DNA of 64,000 bases from Taenia hydatigena (GCA_036345935.2 JADWOT020000292.1:347291-411290), one strand, 5' to 3'; positions 11,799 through 24,229 are shown, counted from the first letter of the stretch. Notes: generated by a model not told the origin, from the sequence alone. Numbers and translations: made by a program.

Positions 11799-12451
11799 GT
11801 GTAATTTCCTTCATTGCAAATAAATGTTTACCTGCCTTGCAACCGAAGAAGTCGGGTGCCGGGTTCTGGGTCCACTCACCCACTCACGTTTTCGCATATA
11901 CGCGTTGTGAGTAAGCACGTCTGCGGAATGTCACTGTGGTGAAATTGACTTTGAGGTGATGGCATGCCTTAAATAAGTGAGCCGTTCTAGTGAGAATTGC
12001 TTTGGCGGGAATCATTCGGTCTCGCATTGGGGGCAGAGACGTCAATTCATTGGCGGTGGTGGTCATGACTATCATCTTGATGATGGTGAAGAAGAAGAAG
12101 AACATCACACACTGTGTTATGCTATCAGATCATAGAAATGAAGTGCCCTCTTCCACTTAATCAAAATCAAAGTAATCAGACACCGATAAATGCATGTTAG
12201 AATGGTCTGACGATGAGGCCTTGGTGACGGTTCTCGCAGTCAGTGCAAATGACCAAGTAGCGTCAATTTGCACCCGTCAGTCTACGCAGAGCACCTGCGA
12301 ACGGGATGGAGTCAATTAAGTGAATGACTGCACAACTACTAGTTGCTTTGGTTCGAGCGTCGTAGATTATTGGTTGTCTTGTTAGAGGGGAGCTATTTGG
12401 TCCAGTTCGCCAATCCAGGCATTTATCGTCTGCGCAACCTAAAATGAAGTT

Positions 12452-13188
12452 TTAGCATCGTCATGCTCACGTGTGCATTTCACAAGCCGGTTTGTAGCTA
12501 AAACACGCTCCTCTTGAGGCGCATACAAGCCTAGTCAGAAAGCAGTTCATTTAGTCAACAGCAGGTTGATGGCAGGACGCTTCTACCTGTGCACTCTCCA
12601 TGATTGCCCAAGTAAAGCCCTTTATCCTCTCAGGGGTGTCATTTTCTCCATGGAAGTCATGAAGGCGAATACACGGTGGGGAGTTGAACAGTGTGGTGCG
12701 TGGGCATGACGAGGTCAGCTGGAGTTGAAGAGGTGGTAATTGGAGTTGTTGAGACGTGGCGGAGTTCTGCGAGAACGTCTGGCAGCGAATGCTTCAGACG
12801 GAGCAGATTCAGGCCCCATTTGAAAATGCTGATGCTGGAGTTGACAACATCACCAACGCTGCACGCCAAGGTGGTACAAGTACCCGGTCCAAGTACTCTA
12901 GAGGAATCCTGCTCGAAGAGGATGGTACAACACCTAACGCCACTGGTGAAGGGAGACAAAGTGGGCGAGAGAGCAGTGATGCACAGAAAGAAGAAAATGG
13001 AAGCAGAAGTGGAACTATTTCAGCAAAAATTGTCGCCTTGATGCCTTACTTCCAGTAAATTTGGAAACTCAGCCATAATTTTTGGATTCGATACGTGGCA
13101 GCCTTACTTGGACAATTGCGGGCACCGTGTCGAGATGACCAGCACGGCAGTTCTTCTGAAAACAGGCAGAGGTAACAACTGACTAAAG
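12452..13188. other. Arm-specific ~740-bp segment absent from third U
   Basis: The third copy joins the two flanks (near 60040-60075) with only ~25 bp of other sequence. Mirrored at 42220-42956. Two overlapping ~100-116-codon open frames (12691-13041 and 12756-13058) lie inside. One is Asp/Glu/Ser/Gly-rich, but neither shows a known domain. Confidence 0.7.
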
Positions 13189-15950
13189 GAATGCTCCCTA
13201 AAAGACGCATTTCAGAACGTGGTATAGATTCACAAAGAGTAAGCACTTTGTTGCTGGAACGCATAGACTGTGTGTTCTAACAGATGAGTGCAGCGAACCC
13301 GTGCACATGATCTAAAAGCCTATATTGTGCGCCCAGCGACATGTGCACATTGCCACTCTTGTCTAGCTTTGTCCACACTTTTAATTCACCAGTCACCTTT
13401 TGCTTGGCAGAGAGTCTTCGTCCAGAAAGCCTATCCCTACTTTGGAGCAACAACTTCACACACCCACCGACAGTAGTGGGACCTTGGTTTTGAGACAACG
13501 TAGACGCAGCAAGCTGCTCAGACTACTCTTTAATTTGACTGCTTTATTTATTGCTCCCTACCTTCTAAACAAAGTCGTCCCAAGGCCGAGATCGCAAACG
13601 AGTGGACGTTTCAATCTGCAACTTAAATTAACAACTGTATGAAATTCAATCCTAGCCAGGAGACAAGGTCGAGACCTTGGAATCACCAAAACACGGCTGT
13701 TGAAGCGGTCGGCGTAAGGCCTAAGGTAAAGCGTTTCTACTGCACACCCGGTACCGCCTTGTCGCGCCTTCTAGCAGGTGGAGCGAGGTCGCTGACCGCA
13801 GCCGCGGCGTCTCTTTGGACCAAAAGGAACCAAGTGTTTACACCCACTCGCGGAGGATACTGCTCAGCTTCCCACACACACCCAAACTATCACAGCCGAT
13901 TTCGGATATGCAGCATGCAACTTCATCCCGCAGAAGTTTAATCATTTCAGAGGTGGGTTGATGTCAAGCATTCATCTTTGGGGAAGCATTGGAACGCTAT
14001 AGCTGCTTAACCCTTGGTCAAGACAACGGGTCCACCGAGGATCCCTGCACCTGGGATGTATCATTTGTCCCAAGCACTACTCTACCTCGAATATGCACAC
14101 TATGCCCAAGCACAACGCCTCTCCTCCGCCTTCAGGGTAGTCGCGGCACGTCGCATCACTGACGGCGAAAAGCCATCCCACCTCAGAAGGCATCTATCCT
14201 GATGTCTACTGCTGAGTGCTAAAACCTAGTGGAGCAAAAGAAATTGACACCCACCTTCGACCACCACCCCGTCCAGAAAAGCTTCGTCACAATCACTCTC
14301 ACAAACACCTGCATAACAATGTCAATTAAGTGAACCCGCAATACCACCTCCGCTTCCTCACTAATGCGATAGAAACCACGCAGACATAATTACTAGGCAG
14401 CTCTGAAGTGAAAAATGTGCCGAAGAGTAATGGAGGCAGAACCCTATCTCCACAGAACTATGCTACATCCCGTCCTCTGCCGCACGACCCTCCTCTTGAG
14501 TCAGTGTCCCTACAACTAGCGAGCACACTTCTCCCTCCCCAAAGCCTTTTCCCATACAGGACGAAGCCCCAAATCCAGCTCCATTGCCAAGTGGAAGCAG
14601 TGCCCTTGCAGCCAAATGTCTCCTTGGAAGCACAGGAACTTGATGACTAGCATGGTTGACTCGTAGGTGCTCCCTTACAGCCCTGCCTTCGTTGTGATGG
14701 CTAAGGCGGAACGTTGATAGGAGAGGAGCGCCAAGCACAACGCCATGAGATTTCGACAGTAGAACTACCTATGGACATCCGCCATTGCGCCTTTACCGAG
14801 TGAGCCACTCCCAGACCACGCCAATAGCCTCCATCGCCTTGTGAGTTGAATATGCACGTCCTGCCAGTCAAGGGAAGTATCGAGACAGAGAATGCAATTC
14901 CTCGGTCACTACACTTGCACAATCACTTCTGCAGTGATGGTGATTAGACCACCTTATTTGTGTGAAGCAGATCCCGCCTACCCAACCACCCATTTCAAGC
15001 CTGACCGGCAACACAATGCCAACTATTTACCATTTGGATGAACTTAACTTGACCCTCGCTCAAGATTGGTCTCGTGTGCAGATAGCACATCCTCAAGCCC
15101 ATCGGTTGCTCAATTCGACGGCACTTTCAAAACGCGAGAATATAAACAACTCATCTTCCCGTATCAGTACATAAGAAAGGTACTTTGGTGATCCACTCCA
15201 CAGTTCTGGCTTAAATCATGCAGCTCCACACAGCCCTACCCTAACGGCACAGTCATGGCCACCAAACGGGGATAGAAACCGAAAAAACTGGCGATGCGGC
15301 GAGTGAGGGGAAACGCAAGACGATTAATGGACAAAGATAGACACTTTACGACATTCGGCAAAAGAACCAGGAAAGGAAATCCTCACTGGCACAGAAGATG
15401 CTGCGTTGTCGAGTTCCACTGCCCTCCACTACTGACACCCAACCGGACGGATTGATGTCCTCCGCGTCCCACTATTTGGCATTTGGCACAACTCGTGACA
15501 TCACATCTTTGCATGCGCGGTCGCAGAATTCCGTCAACTGAAGCAAAGTAAAGTGATGATAGTTTCAGCACAACAAATAATGCCAATGAGAGAAGCATCC
15601 ACCTTGCATCGAGACTTTTTCATTTCCCATTAAGGGATAAAGGAGTGGCCAAGATATTTGCCCGTGAAAACTAGCCGAACAGGTGTTGTGAACTCATCCA
15701 TACACCGTTATTCCAAATGGCAGGCCACAGTGGTACCACCTGTGTGCAAGAGCGCACGACGATAATTGGCATTGTGAAAAAGGACTTATAACCCACACAC
15801 GCCTACCTACAAATAAAAAGTTAAGTGAAGGTCAAGTAGAGATGAATTACTCGAGGACAGTTCAAGTCCGTGCCGCAGATGTTCTAGACTCGAAATGTCA
15901 AAGCGGTGAGTGTTGGACCAAACCAACTAGTCATCTGGGCAGTGCATTCA

Positions 15951-16295
15951 ACGCACTCCTCAATTTCGAAGTCGTCCTCATCTTCACCCAATGGACTGAC
16001 AAGCGTCTCCGCGATCTAGACCAAAGTAGAAGCAATTGAGAGCGATCGTGCGTAGGTGATTTTATGCTTCACTTCGACAAACACACCGACAGTATACAGT
16101 CGCATTCAGACTACCCCTCCTCCCAGTCTCACAGGTCTCCCACATGTGCTAGAACTCTCACTTACCTTGAGCCAACTCATATGGAAGAGGATACCAAGTA
16201 GACCCGAAATCGGCACGTGGAGATCCACGCTGATTATGGTGTTGCCATGGAAGCGGAGCCACCATGAAGTAGGCGTAGACAATCAGTGTTGCTGC
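15951..16295 (-). pseudogene. Bestrophin-like pseudogene fragment, left arm
   Basis: Bestrophins are membrane chloride channels whose conserved core runs '...VDLYVPIF..LQFFFY.GWLK' then 'VAE.LINPFGEDDDDFE'. Here the minus strand gives an exon (16295-16166) containing VDLHVPISGLLGILFHMSW and ending in K exactly at a GTAAGT donor. A 150-bp intron ending in TCTAG follows, then the next exon from 16015 with IAETLVSPLGEDEDDFE, the calcium-clasp signature. The intron position and phase between WLK and (V/I)AE are kept, so the copy was duplicated as genomic DNA. A 14-bp deletion relative to the third U copy breaks the frame of the first exon. Only this core is identifiable; upstream and downstream exons were not found. 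Confidence 0.82.
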
Positions 16296-17721
16296 CTAGA
16301 AAATGTTGCACCAGTCTTCTAAAATAACAGAGAAAATATTCCCTCTCATGTGTGCGCTGAGAAGGTAAGATAACAGTTAAACTGCTCTATCGAAAACGAT
16401 GCTCCTCTCCCGATACATCGCTGTGGCCACCCCTTAAGCCCAGCACAAGAACATGAAAGGGCTTGCTACATGCCGTCAGTAGGGCTCTACTAAGAGCAAA
16501 GCATTTCCTCTGGTGTGATCAGACCTTCAGGGCAGCATGGAAAGCAAGGATTCACTAACCAGTCAGTTGCGGAAATTGTCCGACCTCACAATTCCCAGCC
16601 CCGCGTTCAGAACGAGTCGGAGGTGAGCTTTGCAAATACCTCTTATAATACGTACTTCCCCGGCCTCACCACACCTAGTGGCATCCACCAAGTGCGTCCT
16701 TTTGCAACTAGCGAGAGTCGGCCCACATGCCACATGTGGGTCAATCCAATAAACCATTCCAACCCAATCGATATAAGGAGTCCGAACGTGCATGCAATGA
16801 ATGAAACATCCTCTCAGACGTATGGATGGACATCAATAAAGATCTTGGTTTCGGTGGCTCTCAATTCACAATACAGTTGTGATCACCGTGAACAGGAGCC
16901 CTGTACTTATCAACAGCGTAGACAGGGACTGTGAACACCACAAAGGCGTTTACGAACAGTTTTGATCCCAACAATCTGGCGCTCCTGCCACCAAGACAGC
17001 CACCATCAAGCTGGCCTAGGCTGCCTCAGCCGTTGTGTGCTGTCGCGTGACCCCCACTTCGAAGCATGTACTACTTTGCCTGAGCGCGCGGAAACATCTT
17101 GCTGTGAATAGTTCCACAAAGGAAACTATGCTTCAGGTGAAAATGTTGAAGGGGACTTTTACCATGGACACTTAACTATCGGGATTTCAGACGCGGTCTG
17201 CCGACTCCGTTACGAAAGAAGGCCTTTTACTCTCTCGTGAGCCTCGCTGTAGATGGATTGGTGGACAAAGTAACTGCACCAAAGTACCGGTAATTACTTA
17301 CCTGAAAACAAATGACACTTCACAAACGAAGCCCAGCCGTTAAATGCAAACACGTGCAGTCTCGGCATCTGCCCTCTGCTCCGCAACACCGACACTTTAA
17401 ACTGCTCAGAAAGAGACGGAGTAGAAGCCTAGACTAGTGAGCATTACCCACGAGAAACGCAACACAAAAAAGAAATGACGAAGAGCACCCTTGCAACTTC
17501 CGAGCCTTCGCAGACTGCACAAGCTCCCACCGATTTGAAAATTCGGCAAATAAATTCAGAAGTCGAAAATGTAGACACTCCATCTCACTGATGAAGTAGG
17601 CGCACGAGCATTCATCGAATTGCACATTTTACTCTTTAATCAATTGATTGGAAAAAGGAGGAGGATGTGCATACAATAGCAACTTCAAATCTTATTTTTG
17701 ACTGCACGACGGAGTGATTGA

Positions 17722-18231
17722 GTTTTGAATGATAAGCAGGAATTAACACGAGACAACCCAACAGCGACGGAGGAAACTCGTAAGCTCCTCAAGGCCAGTA
17801 ACTCGTCTACGAAACACAGTAAGACGGATAGGGTCGGGAAGCAGTAAATATCTTCCATAACGTGAATGCTCGTGAGTACGAGAAGCTGACTTTTAGATTC
17901 AAACTTTGTAGCCTCCACATTAGTGTGCCAAAAATAAAAACTACCACTCCAAAGCGCCAAACGAACCAGCAGCGATAAGATTTGCCGGCGTCGGAAATCG
18001 AAGCCCGTCCTGCGAATAAATGGTCCTATCAATGAGGCGGAAAAAGAGATTGACGTAACGAGTGAAGATGTGCTGTTCAATACAAGCCCGCTCTGTGGCA
18101 TTAATAAAAAGAACGCGTCAATCGAGCCAAGGTATAGCACAAAGCTGCTCCCATCATCGCCGCGAAGTAGTGCTCACGCAAGAACCAACACAAAACCCAC
18201 TGAAAGGACGTCGCATGACTCCTCACAATAA
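17722..18231 (+). pseudogene. Coding-like relic, frame-broken, unidentified
   Basis: Three consecutive open pieces in different frames have hydrophilic, Lys/Ser/Thr-rich protein-like composition: VLNDKQELTRDNPTATEETR and on to a TAA at 17844; NAREYEKLTFRFK to a stop; then SDKICRRRKSKPVLRINGP through PSSPRSSAHARTNTK to a TAA at 18229. The inverted copy in the left-arm extra block has the same breaks, so they are old. Differences between the copies in the third piece are mostly amino-acid-changing, which argues against constraint. A 151-codon frame on the opposite strand (17685-18140) is also open in both copies. Mirrored at 37177-37686. Family unknown. Confidence 0.3.
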
Positions 18232-19555
18232 AGACAAAGGTATACAAACATTCTGCATTTCATAGAACATGAAAACAATTTTATGTAGTGCAATCACTAA
18301 AAGCAAGTGCATTGATAAGAAACTAAGGTGCAGACATATAGGAAATAAGGCAAACAATTTCGACCAACAAAGTCTTGCAATCGAATAGGCTTAAGAGACT
18401 TAAAACGGCAAATAGGGAAAGGGGAATCAAATGCGAGGAGATACATCCATATAGTAATTGCGCACAGCACCGGACATATCACAAATTCGAACCAGATAAC
18501 ATTGCAGACACTTCGTTTCCACCCAAAATGTAAATATTACAGTTTGCGTACCTAAAGAGCAATTCCACGGAGGCCAAACAAGTCGCAGTGGCAACAGTAG
18601 ACCGCGGACTGCAGACACGGACGTGTGCTTCAAAAGACCGCGGAAGCTGTGACTAATTACAGCTGACAGAAATGAAATTCTTCAATGCTTTACGTACTGC
18701 CTGCGAATTGCAACTGTTACCAGCACATTATGAATGGCACTGTTTTCTGGCATAAAGCCAACAAATCATTTTTGTTAAGCTATACAAGGCCGCGGATTTT
18801 GCGAATGTAATATTTCTTTTTTAAAAAAGCAATTGGGGTTTTGGGCACGTAAATAAGTAAATCTCTTTTACTGATGGATAGATTATCGTGAAACTCATCG
18901 CAGCATCTTCACATGCTGATCACATCCTTCTCTACTGTAGGCGCTTCATGCTACGGAATGTGCGCGCTGTTCGTTGGTTGAGGTTTGGTAGGCGCTTCGC
19001 TTTGTTGATTTAGATGTTTGCTTGCAATTATTCACTTTTAGCATTACCCTATCCGATGGAATTTGAGTAGCTTAGACCTTCTGGTTGTCGGCATTAGTGT
19101 CGATACTACTTCTGCCAGCTTACCCTTTCCAAATATTGGGCTGTATTGATGCGCTCACTTGGTATTGAGTCATCCGCCTTAGCAGCAAGTTGCTTTGCTG
19201 ATAAATTGGAGCCTGCTGTCGTCTCGATGCCTGCCTGATTATCATTTTATTTCACTGGTGTAGTATGGCGAGCTATCCACCATTTGTGTTTGTGCGAAGT
19301 GGCATTGGTGCCTCTCATTCATCCAGGTGGCCTGTTTGTCATGCAGGTTCGGTGGCAATGAGTGCTATCCTCCCTGCTGACTTGAAGTGTCAACTTTGTC
19401 ATTAAAATAGAGAGTCAGTACGATCGAAATTGCATTTCTGTGTGTGATGGAAGCTAGTCTTTGCTACGACTTTCCACGTCATTGATTTTCGCTGCCACCA
19501 AGATGGCATGCTTACGAGGACGCGTACCGTAGAATTGCCTTCCAGGTGTTTGGCA

Positions 19556-22500
19556 ATGCCTGTTGTGGCAAGTTGAGGGAAGGTTCCTTTTTGAAAAGTT
19601 CGATCGCAGCTATAGTGGCACACCACTGTGCCTGTCACGAAGCTCTCAGTAGCTGACGAGGAACTGAACAGCCTCTGCTTCACTTACGACATGAGACTTG
19701 ATGGAGCAATAAGTAGTCTCTTTCTTCGGGTGGCAAATATTACCGCCGAATGGCAGTTGGTGGTTGGAGGGCACGGAATTGTTGTCGGCCCAGGTGGGGG
19801 CTTGGAGACTATCTACAAGATTAAGGTGCCTGTCAGTTGATGTGATCGCCATTGCGCTAAGGGTTCCACGTGAGCTCTGCCCTTTCTTTAAAGCAAGTAT
19901 TATGCTGTGTCTCCTGCTGACCAACACGCATTGTCTTTGTAACCAACAGACTGCGATGTTCATTGCATCGAGGTTAGTCATTTTGGAACATCAAGCTATC
20001 GTACCGTGGAATGCGACAAAGTTGACAGACCCAGAGGGCGTAGGAGTCATGCACTTTCCCTTGGAGGGTTCAAAATATGCCGAAGCCTTTGAGGTGTGCT
20101 ATCCCATTGAATGTTTTCCTTGAAAGTGAAGCTTGTTCGCCCCTACGTTGTCTGTGCGGCGTTACGCGAGTCTCATTGGTCTACAGTATAAATTACGCCA
20201 GAATATTGGTCGGTGACGATGATTATTTTGGTGATTGTCACCTTTTCTTGGGGTTGTCATTGGCATTGAACGTCCCATGATCAAACGCGAATTGGACTAG
20301 CCGTTCACAGATCAAAAGTGGTTTGACCGTTAGGAAATTTGAACCATTGCGGGAGTCCTTCGAGAACACTTTGTTTGTTGAAATACCTGTCATTAAGATT
20401 TGCTGTTAGACTCCTTTCCGCCAAGATAGGCTCGCAACAAATCGCAAGAGACAAGGTATTCTGCTGGTTTATTCGACCTCCTAATGGGTCGGAGATGGAT
20501 CCTGTGGAACTCGTAAAATTTTGTTGTTAATACATTTTCGTATTTGTAGAAGACTGGCATTCCCGGCTCCAATTGATAAGCATTTTCACACAAATCCTTG
20601 AAGGCGTGGGATAAGGCGCTAGTGTCTTTTGTCTGACATCGATCTACCGACTTCAGGCAATGACAGGTACTCTGTTGATGGAAGAGCCTGGTGTTTCCCC
20701 CGAGCCGGGTTCTACGAAGAGATTGCGCTAATCTGGGGTCATCAAGTGCGTTTTGCACTAGTCAGCTGTTAACTCTAATGTACTCAAGGAGGTGTTTCCA
20801 ATGCCTATCGAGGCCGGGAGAGGGCAATTTCAAAAGGACTGATCAGTCTGTCTGCCAAGGATTGATAAGGTCCACCTCTACTATCATTCCTCAAACCAAC
20901 AGGTAGTGTAGTCTTGTCACTGTAAGAACGCGAGGTTTAACCTCTAATACCGCTCTTTGTCTACAATGTGTTGCCACTTGAGGAGACTAAGGCGTGCACA
21001 GCTGTTGAACTAGTGCAGCTCTAGTCGGTGGGTGCGTGACTTTCCCCACGCCCAACTTTTAGTTTTCATTCGATCGTTCACTTGTTTATGTCCTTTTGTG
21101 ATTGCGTTGTAGAGTGAATGGGAGTGAGAGCCTGCTTGGATAACATTCACGAGAAGTTGGTATATTCTTTGATTGAAGCTTCGAAAGGTGTGGTGATCCC
21201 CACACCTCCTATCATTAATGATGACTTTCTGACAGTTTCTGTGACTACCGTTGGCATGTTTGTTCACTCTTGTAATAGCCGTTTGTCTCCAAGCTTCATC
21301 ACTTTCTTGTTTCCCTCATCACCTCATCCGCGCCTCGCATTTGCGCAATTTAAATGCTTTTGTGCTGGAAGTTCAGTCAGAAAGCAGGCATCTTCGACTT
21401 TTTAAGCGTTGGAATGTTGCATTTTGTGGCTATATGTCTAAAAATAGTCTTAGCGCACTCGCCACTTGCATCAGTTACATACGAAACCCCGGTTTTCATA
21501 ATCAAGCCGGTCGTCACATGCTCCTTCCCGGTTTATGCTGACTGATTGCGTCTGGATGTCTCGTTGACGGATTGATTGAGGCTAAGCCGAGAAAGTAGAT
21601 GCGAAGTGTTCTGATCTGGGGATAGTTGCACTAATTGGAGAACTTGATGGAGCTGTTAAATGATAAGTTGGTAGCACAGACATGGACGTCATACTGGATT
21701 AATGGGGCGTCTTAATGCCTTGATTAGTTGACTTTCCCTTGAGGCTCTGGTGACGGACCTATTAAAAGGAGGTTCTGACGCTACTAGCTTAAGTCAGTCA
21801 TGTTATGGAAACATGGAAGGGTAATAGGGATGGGGTGGAATTCAGTGATATCCTTCTATGTAGTTCCCTCTCCTACAGGTGGACAATCCAAAATCACTTG
21901 GGCCTCCTAGACGGGCTTTATAGGGTGCACCGTAACCGATCTCGCCAAGACCAGCATTGTCGTGGGTACCATAGTGCCTATGTTCTCGAAGTAATGTGTT
22001 CGTGCGTTCAAGTAAGATCACATTTTCGTTTGCGCGTCCTCTGAGGTTGTGTTGTGGTTTATTTGCATCGCTCTTGTAGCGCTGATGCCTCACGAAGCTG
22101 AAGTGCTCAAATCTCATCACCTTATCCTTGTTCCGTCTGTCTCTGCAGTTTGAAGTTAGTCTAGTTGCATGTTCGATGTACCCTTAAGATCTTGGGGAAA
22201 AGAAATTGCCTTTTCTCATCTAGACGTTAAACCATAGTTTTCATTAAGATTTTGTTAGGGTGCCCGCTTGCTTATCCACCTCTGCAGTGTCTGTCGAATC
22301 ATGCACTGGAAACGATTCTGTAAATGGCAATTAGCGAAGGCCCTTGGAAATTCAGTTGTCATTCATTTGTTCACTGTTCCCACCATATTAGTTTAGTTTG
22401 TTGAGCCACAAGGTGGATTTTTGTGAGTTTTTGTTGCATGGTCTTTTCTACATTTGCTGGCTCTGTCACATCCTTGTTATCGAGCGTCCTGGTGTTAGTT

Positions 22501-24229
22501 TTTTATTCCAACTTTTGTTTCCTTTCTCCCAAGACTTGGGAGACAAGTGTTTAGAGTGCGCGAAATTTTCGTCGTTAATATTGCTGTTAAAGTGTGTGTT
22601 GCACGTAAGGTTTCGAAGCAGTTTTCACTTTTGAGGCTCGAGCTACAGTTTCCGGTTGTCTTGGGTCTGTCAAATGGCCATTTCCGTCCGTCAAACCAGT
22701 TGCCCCTAGAGTTGAATGAGGGCTGCTCATAGGTGGATGCTCGAATGCTGTTTTGATCTTGTGTGTACGGATGTTAACACGAACCTGGGGGAAAGACTGA
22801 AACATCAAGCCGGTGTCCATAATTGGAACCCGGGAACCCTCGATTAGGGATGTTGGTAATCTGTGAGCAAGTTGTTACTTTGAAGGGGAGAGGGAGGGCA
22901 GAACAACAATGATTAGGTCAGCTAATCCTCGACACTGGAGTCTTGCTTTCTAAAATGCGATACATGCTGGATTGTCGTTGTCTCTTTCGCTTTTGGGACT
23001 ATAGGTGAAATCGCACCCAACCGCCACCTGTTGTTCTCCCTAACTGGACCATTCAAATTTGGAAACACAACGGGCTCTCATTTATGAATTAATCCTAACG
23101 TCAGTTGCCCATTGAACATCTCTGCCAGGGTCTGCACAGCCAAACACCTTGCCGCACAAATCGTCGTACTTTCGGTGACCCTCGTGCAAGGGATTCTAGC
23201 ATGGTGTACCCTGTGTCCACTTGCAATACTTTTTGACCCGAGTGGTGTGCACATGCTCGTTAACCTTGCTGGAACACGTAACTGTGCGTCAGTTGTTCCA
23301 ACATTTTGACACCTGCAGGTGCTTTCAAGGTACTCTAAAAGCGGGGCTTTCTGGATGGTATTGGAAGCGGGAAACGTGCATAGGCACAGGCAAGTCTATT
23401 GGTCGGTGCTTCTCAGAAGTTCCGTGGATTACCCTGATAGCAAGTGTATTCCACTTGGAACGTGCTTTGCGTACAGGAGATAAAACTGTGGTTAATGAAT
23501 TACAAGTTACAGCTTGTGAGGCTTTTAGGATGCCGAAACGAATCTCTATGGCCTCTGAAGTATTCTTGGGGGCACTGGGGCATGGGAGGCTTGAAGAAGG
23601 CTTCGCTAGGGTCAACCTTGCAAGAGTCGACTTGCGAACGAATGAAAAGACCCATGCAGCAGCAGATATTTCGAAATGGTGCCATTCTTTTGTGCCTCTA
23701 TAACGTCTTAAAGCATGCTAGTTTTGTTCTATGTGTCTGCAATGGTATACAAGCACTCTCCAATCACCTGAAGCCTTTTGGCCCAAAGTGGCTGATTGAC
23801 ACGTACTCTGGGTTGGAGTGTAAGATCCCTTCGAAACACATCCCTCCGCTCTTATTCTATCATCTTCAGGTAGTGGTATGGCGCTGGTAGTCGTCAGTAG
23901 TGTTCTGATCCATCGTCTTCATTTTAGTTCAGTCTTCAGTATTGTGACTCGCTGCTGGTCCTGAATTCGGTGCGATTGTGTTCTTTTAGTTGCTTCATGC
24001 AAACGCTAGTTCCAAAGAAATAACTCGAAGTCTGCACGGATTATTTAGGCGTATTATCAGTGCGTCCTGCCGCTGCTTACCGAATGTGTCCACATTGTTT
24101 GGTTCAATGCATTTGCCCCCGGGGAATTCGATCGGCCGGCTGGACGTTGTGCGTCTGAACGTGCTGCGCAACTCCGATCCCTCTCTCTGTATCTCCACCT
24201 TTGTGATTGACATTGAAGCCTTCCTATGA
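19556..24229 (+). pseudogene. FARSB: Phenylalanyl-tRNA synthetase beta subunit pseudogene
   Basis: The cytosolic PheRS beta subunit pairs with alpha to charge tRNA-Phe. Pieces appear in the family's order over 4.7 kb. ATG 19556 reads MPVVAS, then after a stop and slip GRFLFEKFDRSYS. VADEELNSLCFTYDMRLD (about 19650) equals the N-terminal 'T.DEEFDELCFE.GLELD'. ETIYKIKVPVS (about 19805), then a slip and VDVIAIAL, equals 'YKIDVPANRYDLLCLEGL'. RPYVVCAALRE and, frame-shifted, GLQYKLRQNIGR (20132-20213) equal 'IRPF.V.AVLR...F.ELQEKLHQNI.R'. KFEPLRESFENTL follows near 20335. GVVIPTPPIIN (about 21190) equals 'GVVLSMPPIING'. KTSIVVGTIVPMFSK then a TAA codon (about 21940) equals 'AKIVLDIIVTMFSEYC'. Finally CISTFVIDIEAFL and the stop at 24227 equal the C-terminus 'CSSLEI.VGPFL'. 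The central B5 and catalytic-like regions were not identified. Many stops and slips mark it as dead; retained spacing shows it kept introns. Its first ~110 bp lie in the inverted-repeat arm. Confidence 0.88.

Larger units (their letters stand above)
10803..11813. other. Arm-specific 1.0-kb segment absent from third U
   Basis: The arms and the third U match up to CTTCGG near 10803/58913 and again from about 11813/59400. In between they are unrelated: 1.0 kb here (mirror 43595-44605), ~485 bp in the third copy. It contains an 80-bp tandem duplication and a possible terminal exon. The 219-residue open frame starting at 11044 crosses the tandem repeat and has no recognisable domain. Confidence 0.75.
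1..19665 (+). repeat. Left arm of giant inverted repeat
   Basis: Reads as the reverse complement of 35743-48634. Positions 1 to about 2248 pair with the right arm as x+y=48635; positions from about 7984 to 19665 pair as x+y=55408. The 6773-bp offset is an extra block present only in this arm. Without that block both arms are 12,892 bp. In the stretches compared base by base the arms differ at scattered single bases, with one cluster of four differences near 10657-10672. The first base of the window is already inside the arm, so the outer end is not visible. The inner limit is a sharp fall in identity at 19666, inside an FARSB-like exon. Confidence 0.95.
9043..19665 (+). repeat. Unit U, left-arm copy
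   Basis: A segment of at least 10.6 kb shared with 56990-64000 (same strand, diverged) and with the right arm (inverted, near-identical). Its 5' boundary is set by where the third copy begins to match, just after B. It contains a minus-strand bestrophin fragment, a plus-strand coding-like relic and the 5' part of FARSB. It looks like a segmental duplication of ordinary genomic DNA, not a mobile element: no terminal repeats or transposition genes are visible. Stretches between the listed items hold short open frames only, for example 13639-13941, which is open in both diverged copies but with mostly amino-acid-changing differences. Confidence 0.88.

Noticed and set aside
12195..12235. Possible hammerhead ribozyme core (CTGACGATGAGG / CTGATGATGAGG in the third U)
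   Set aside because: The conserved CTGATGA...GAAA arrangement with three pairing stems is not present.
12345..12365. tRNA T-loop-like GGTTCGAGC word
   Set aside because: No matching acceptor stem or A-box could be placed around it.
13639..13941. 100-codon frame open in the arms and the third U copy
   Set aside because: The differences between copies are mostly amino-acid-changing and the sequence matches no family I know.
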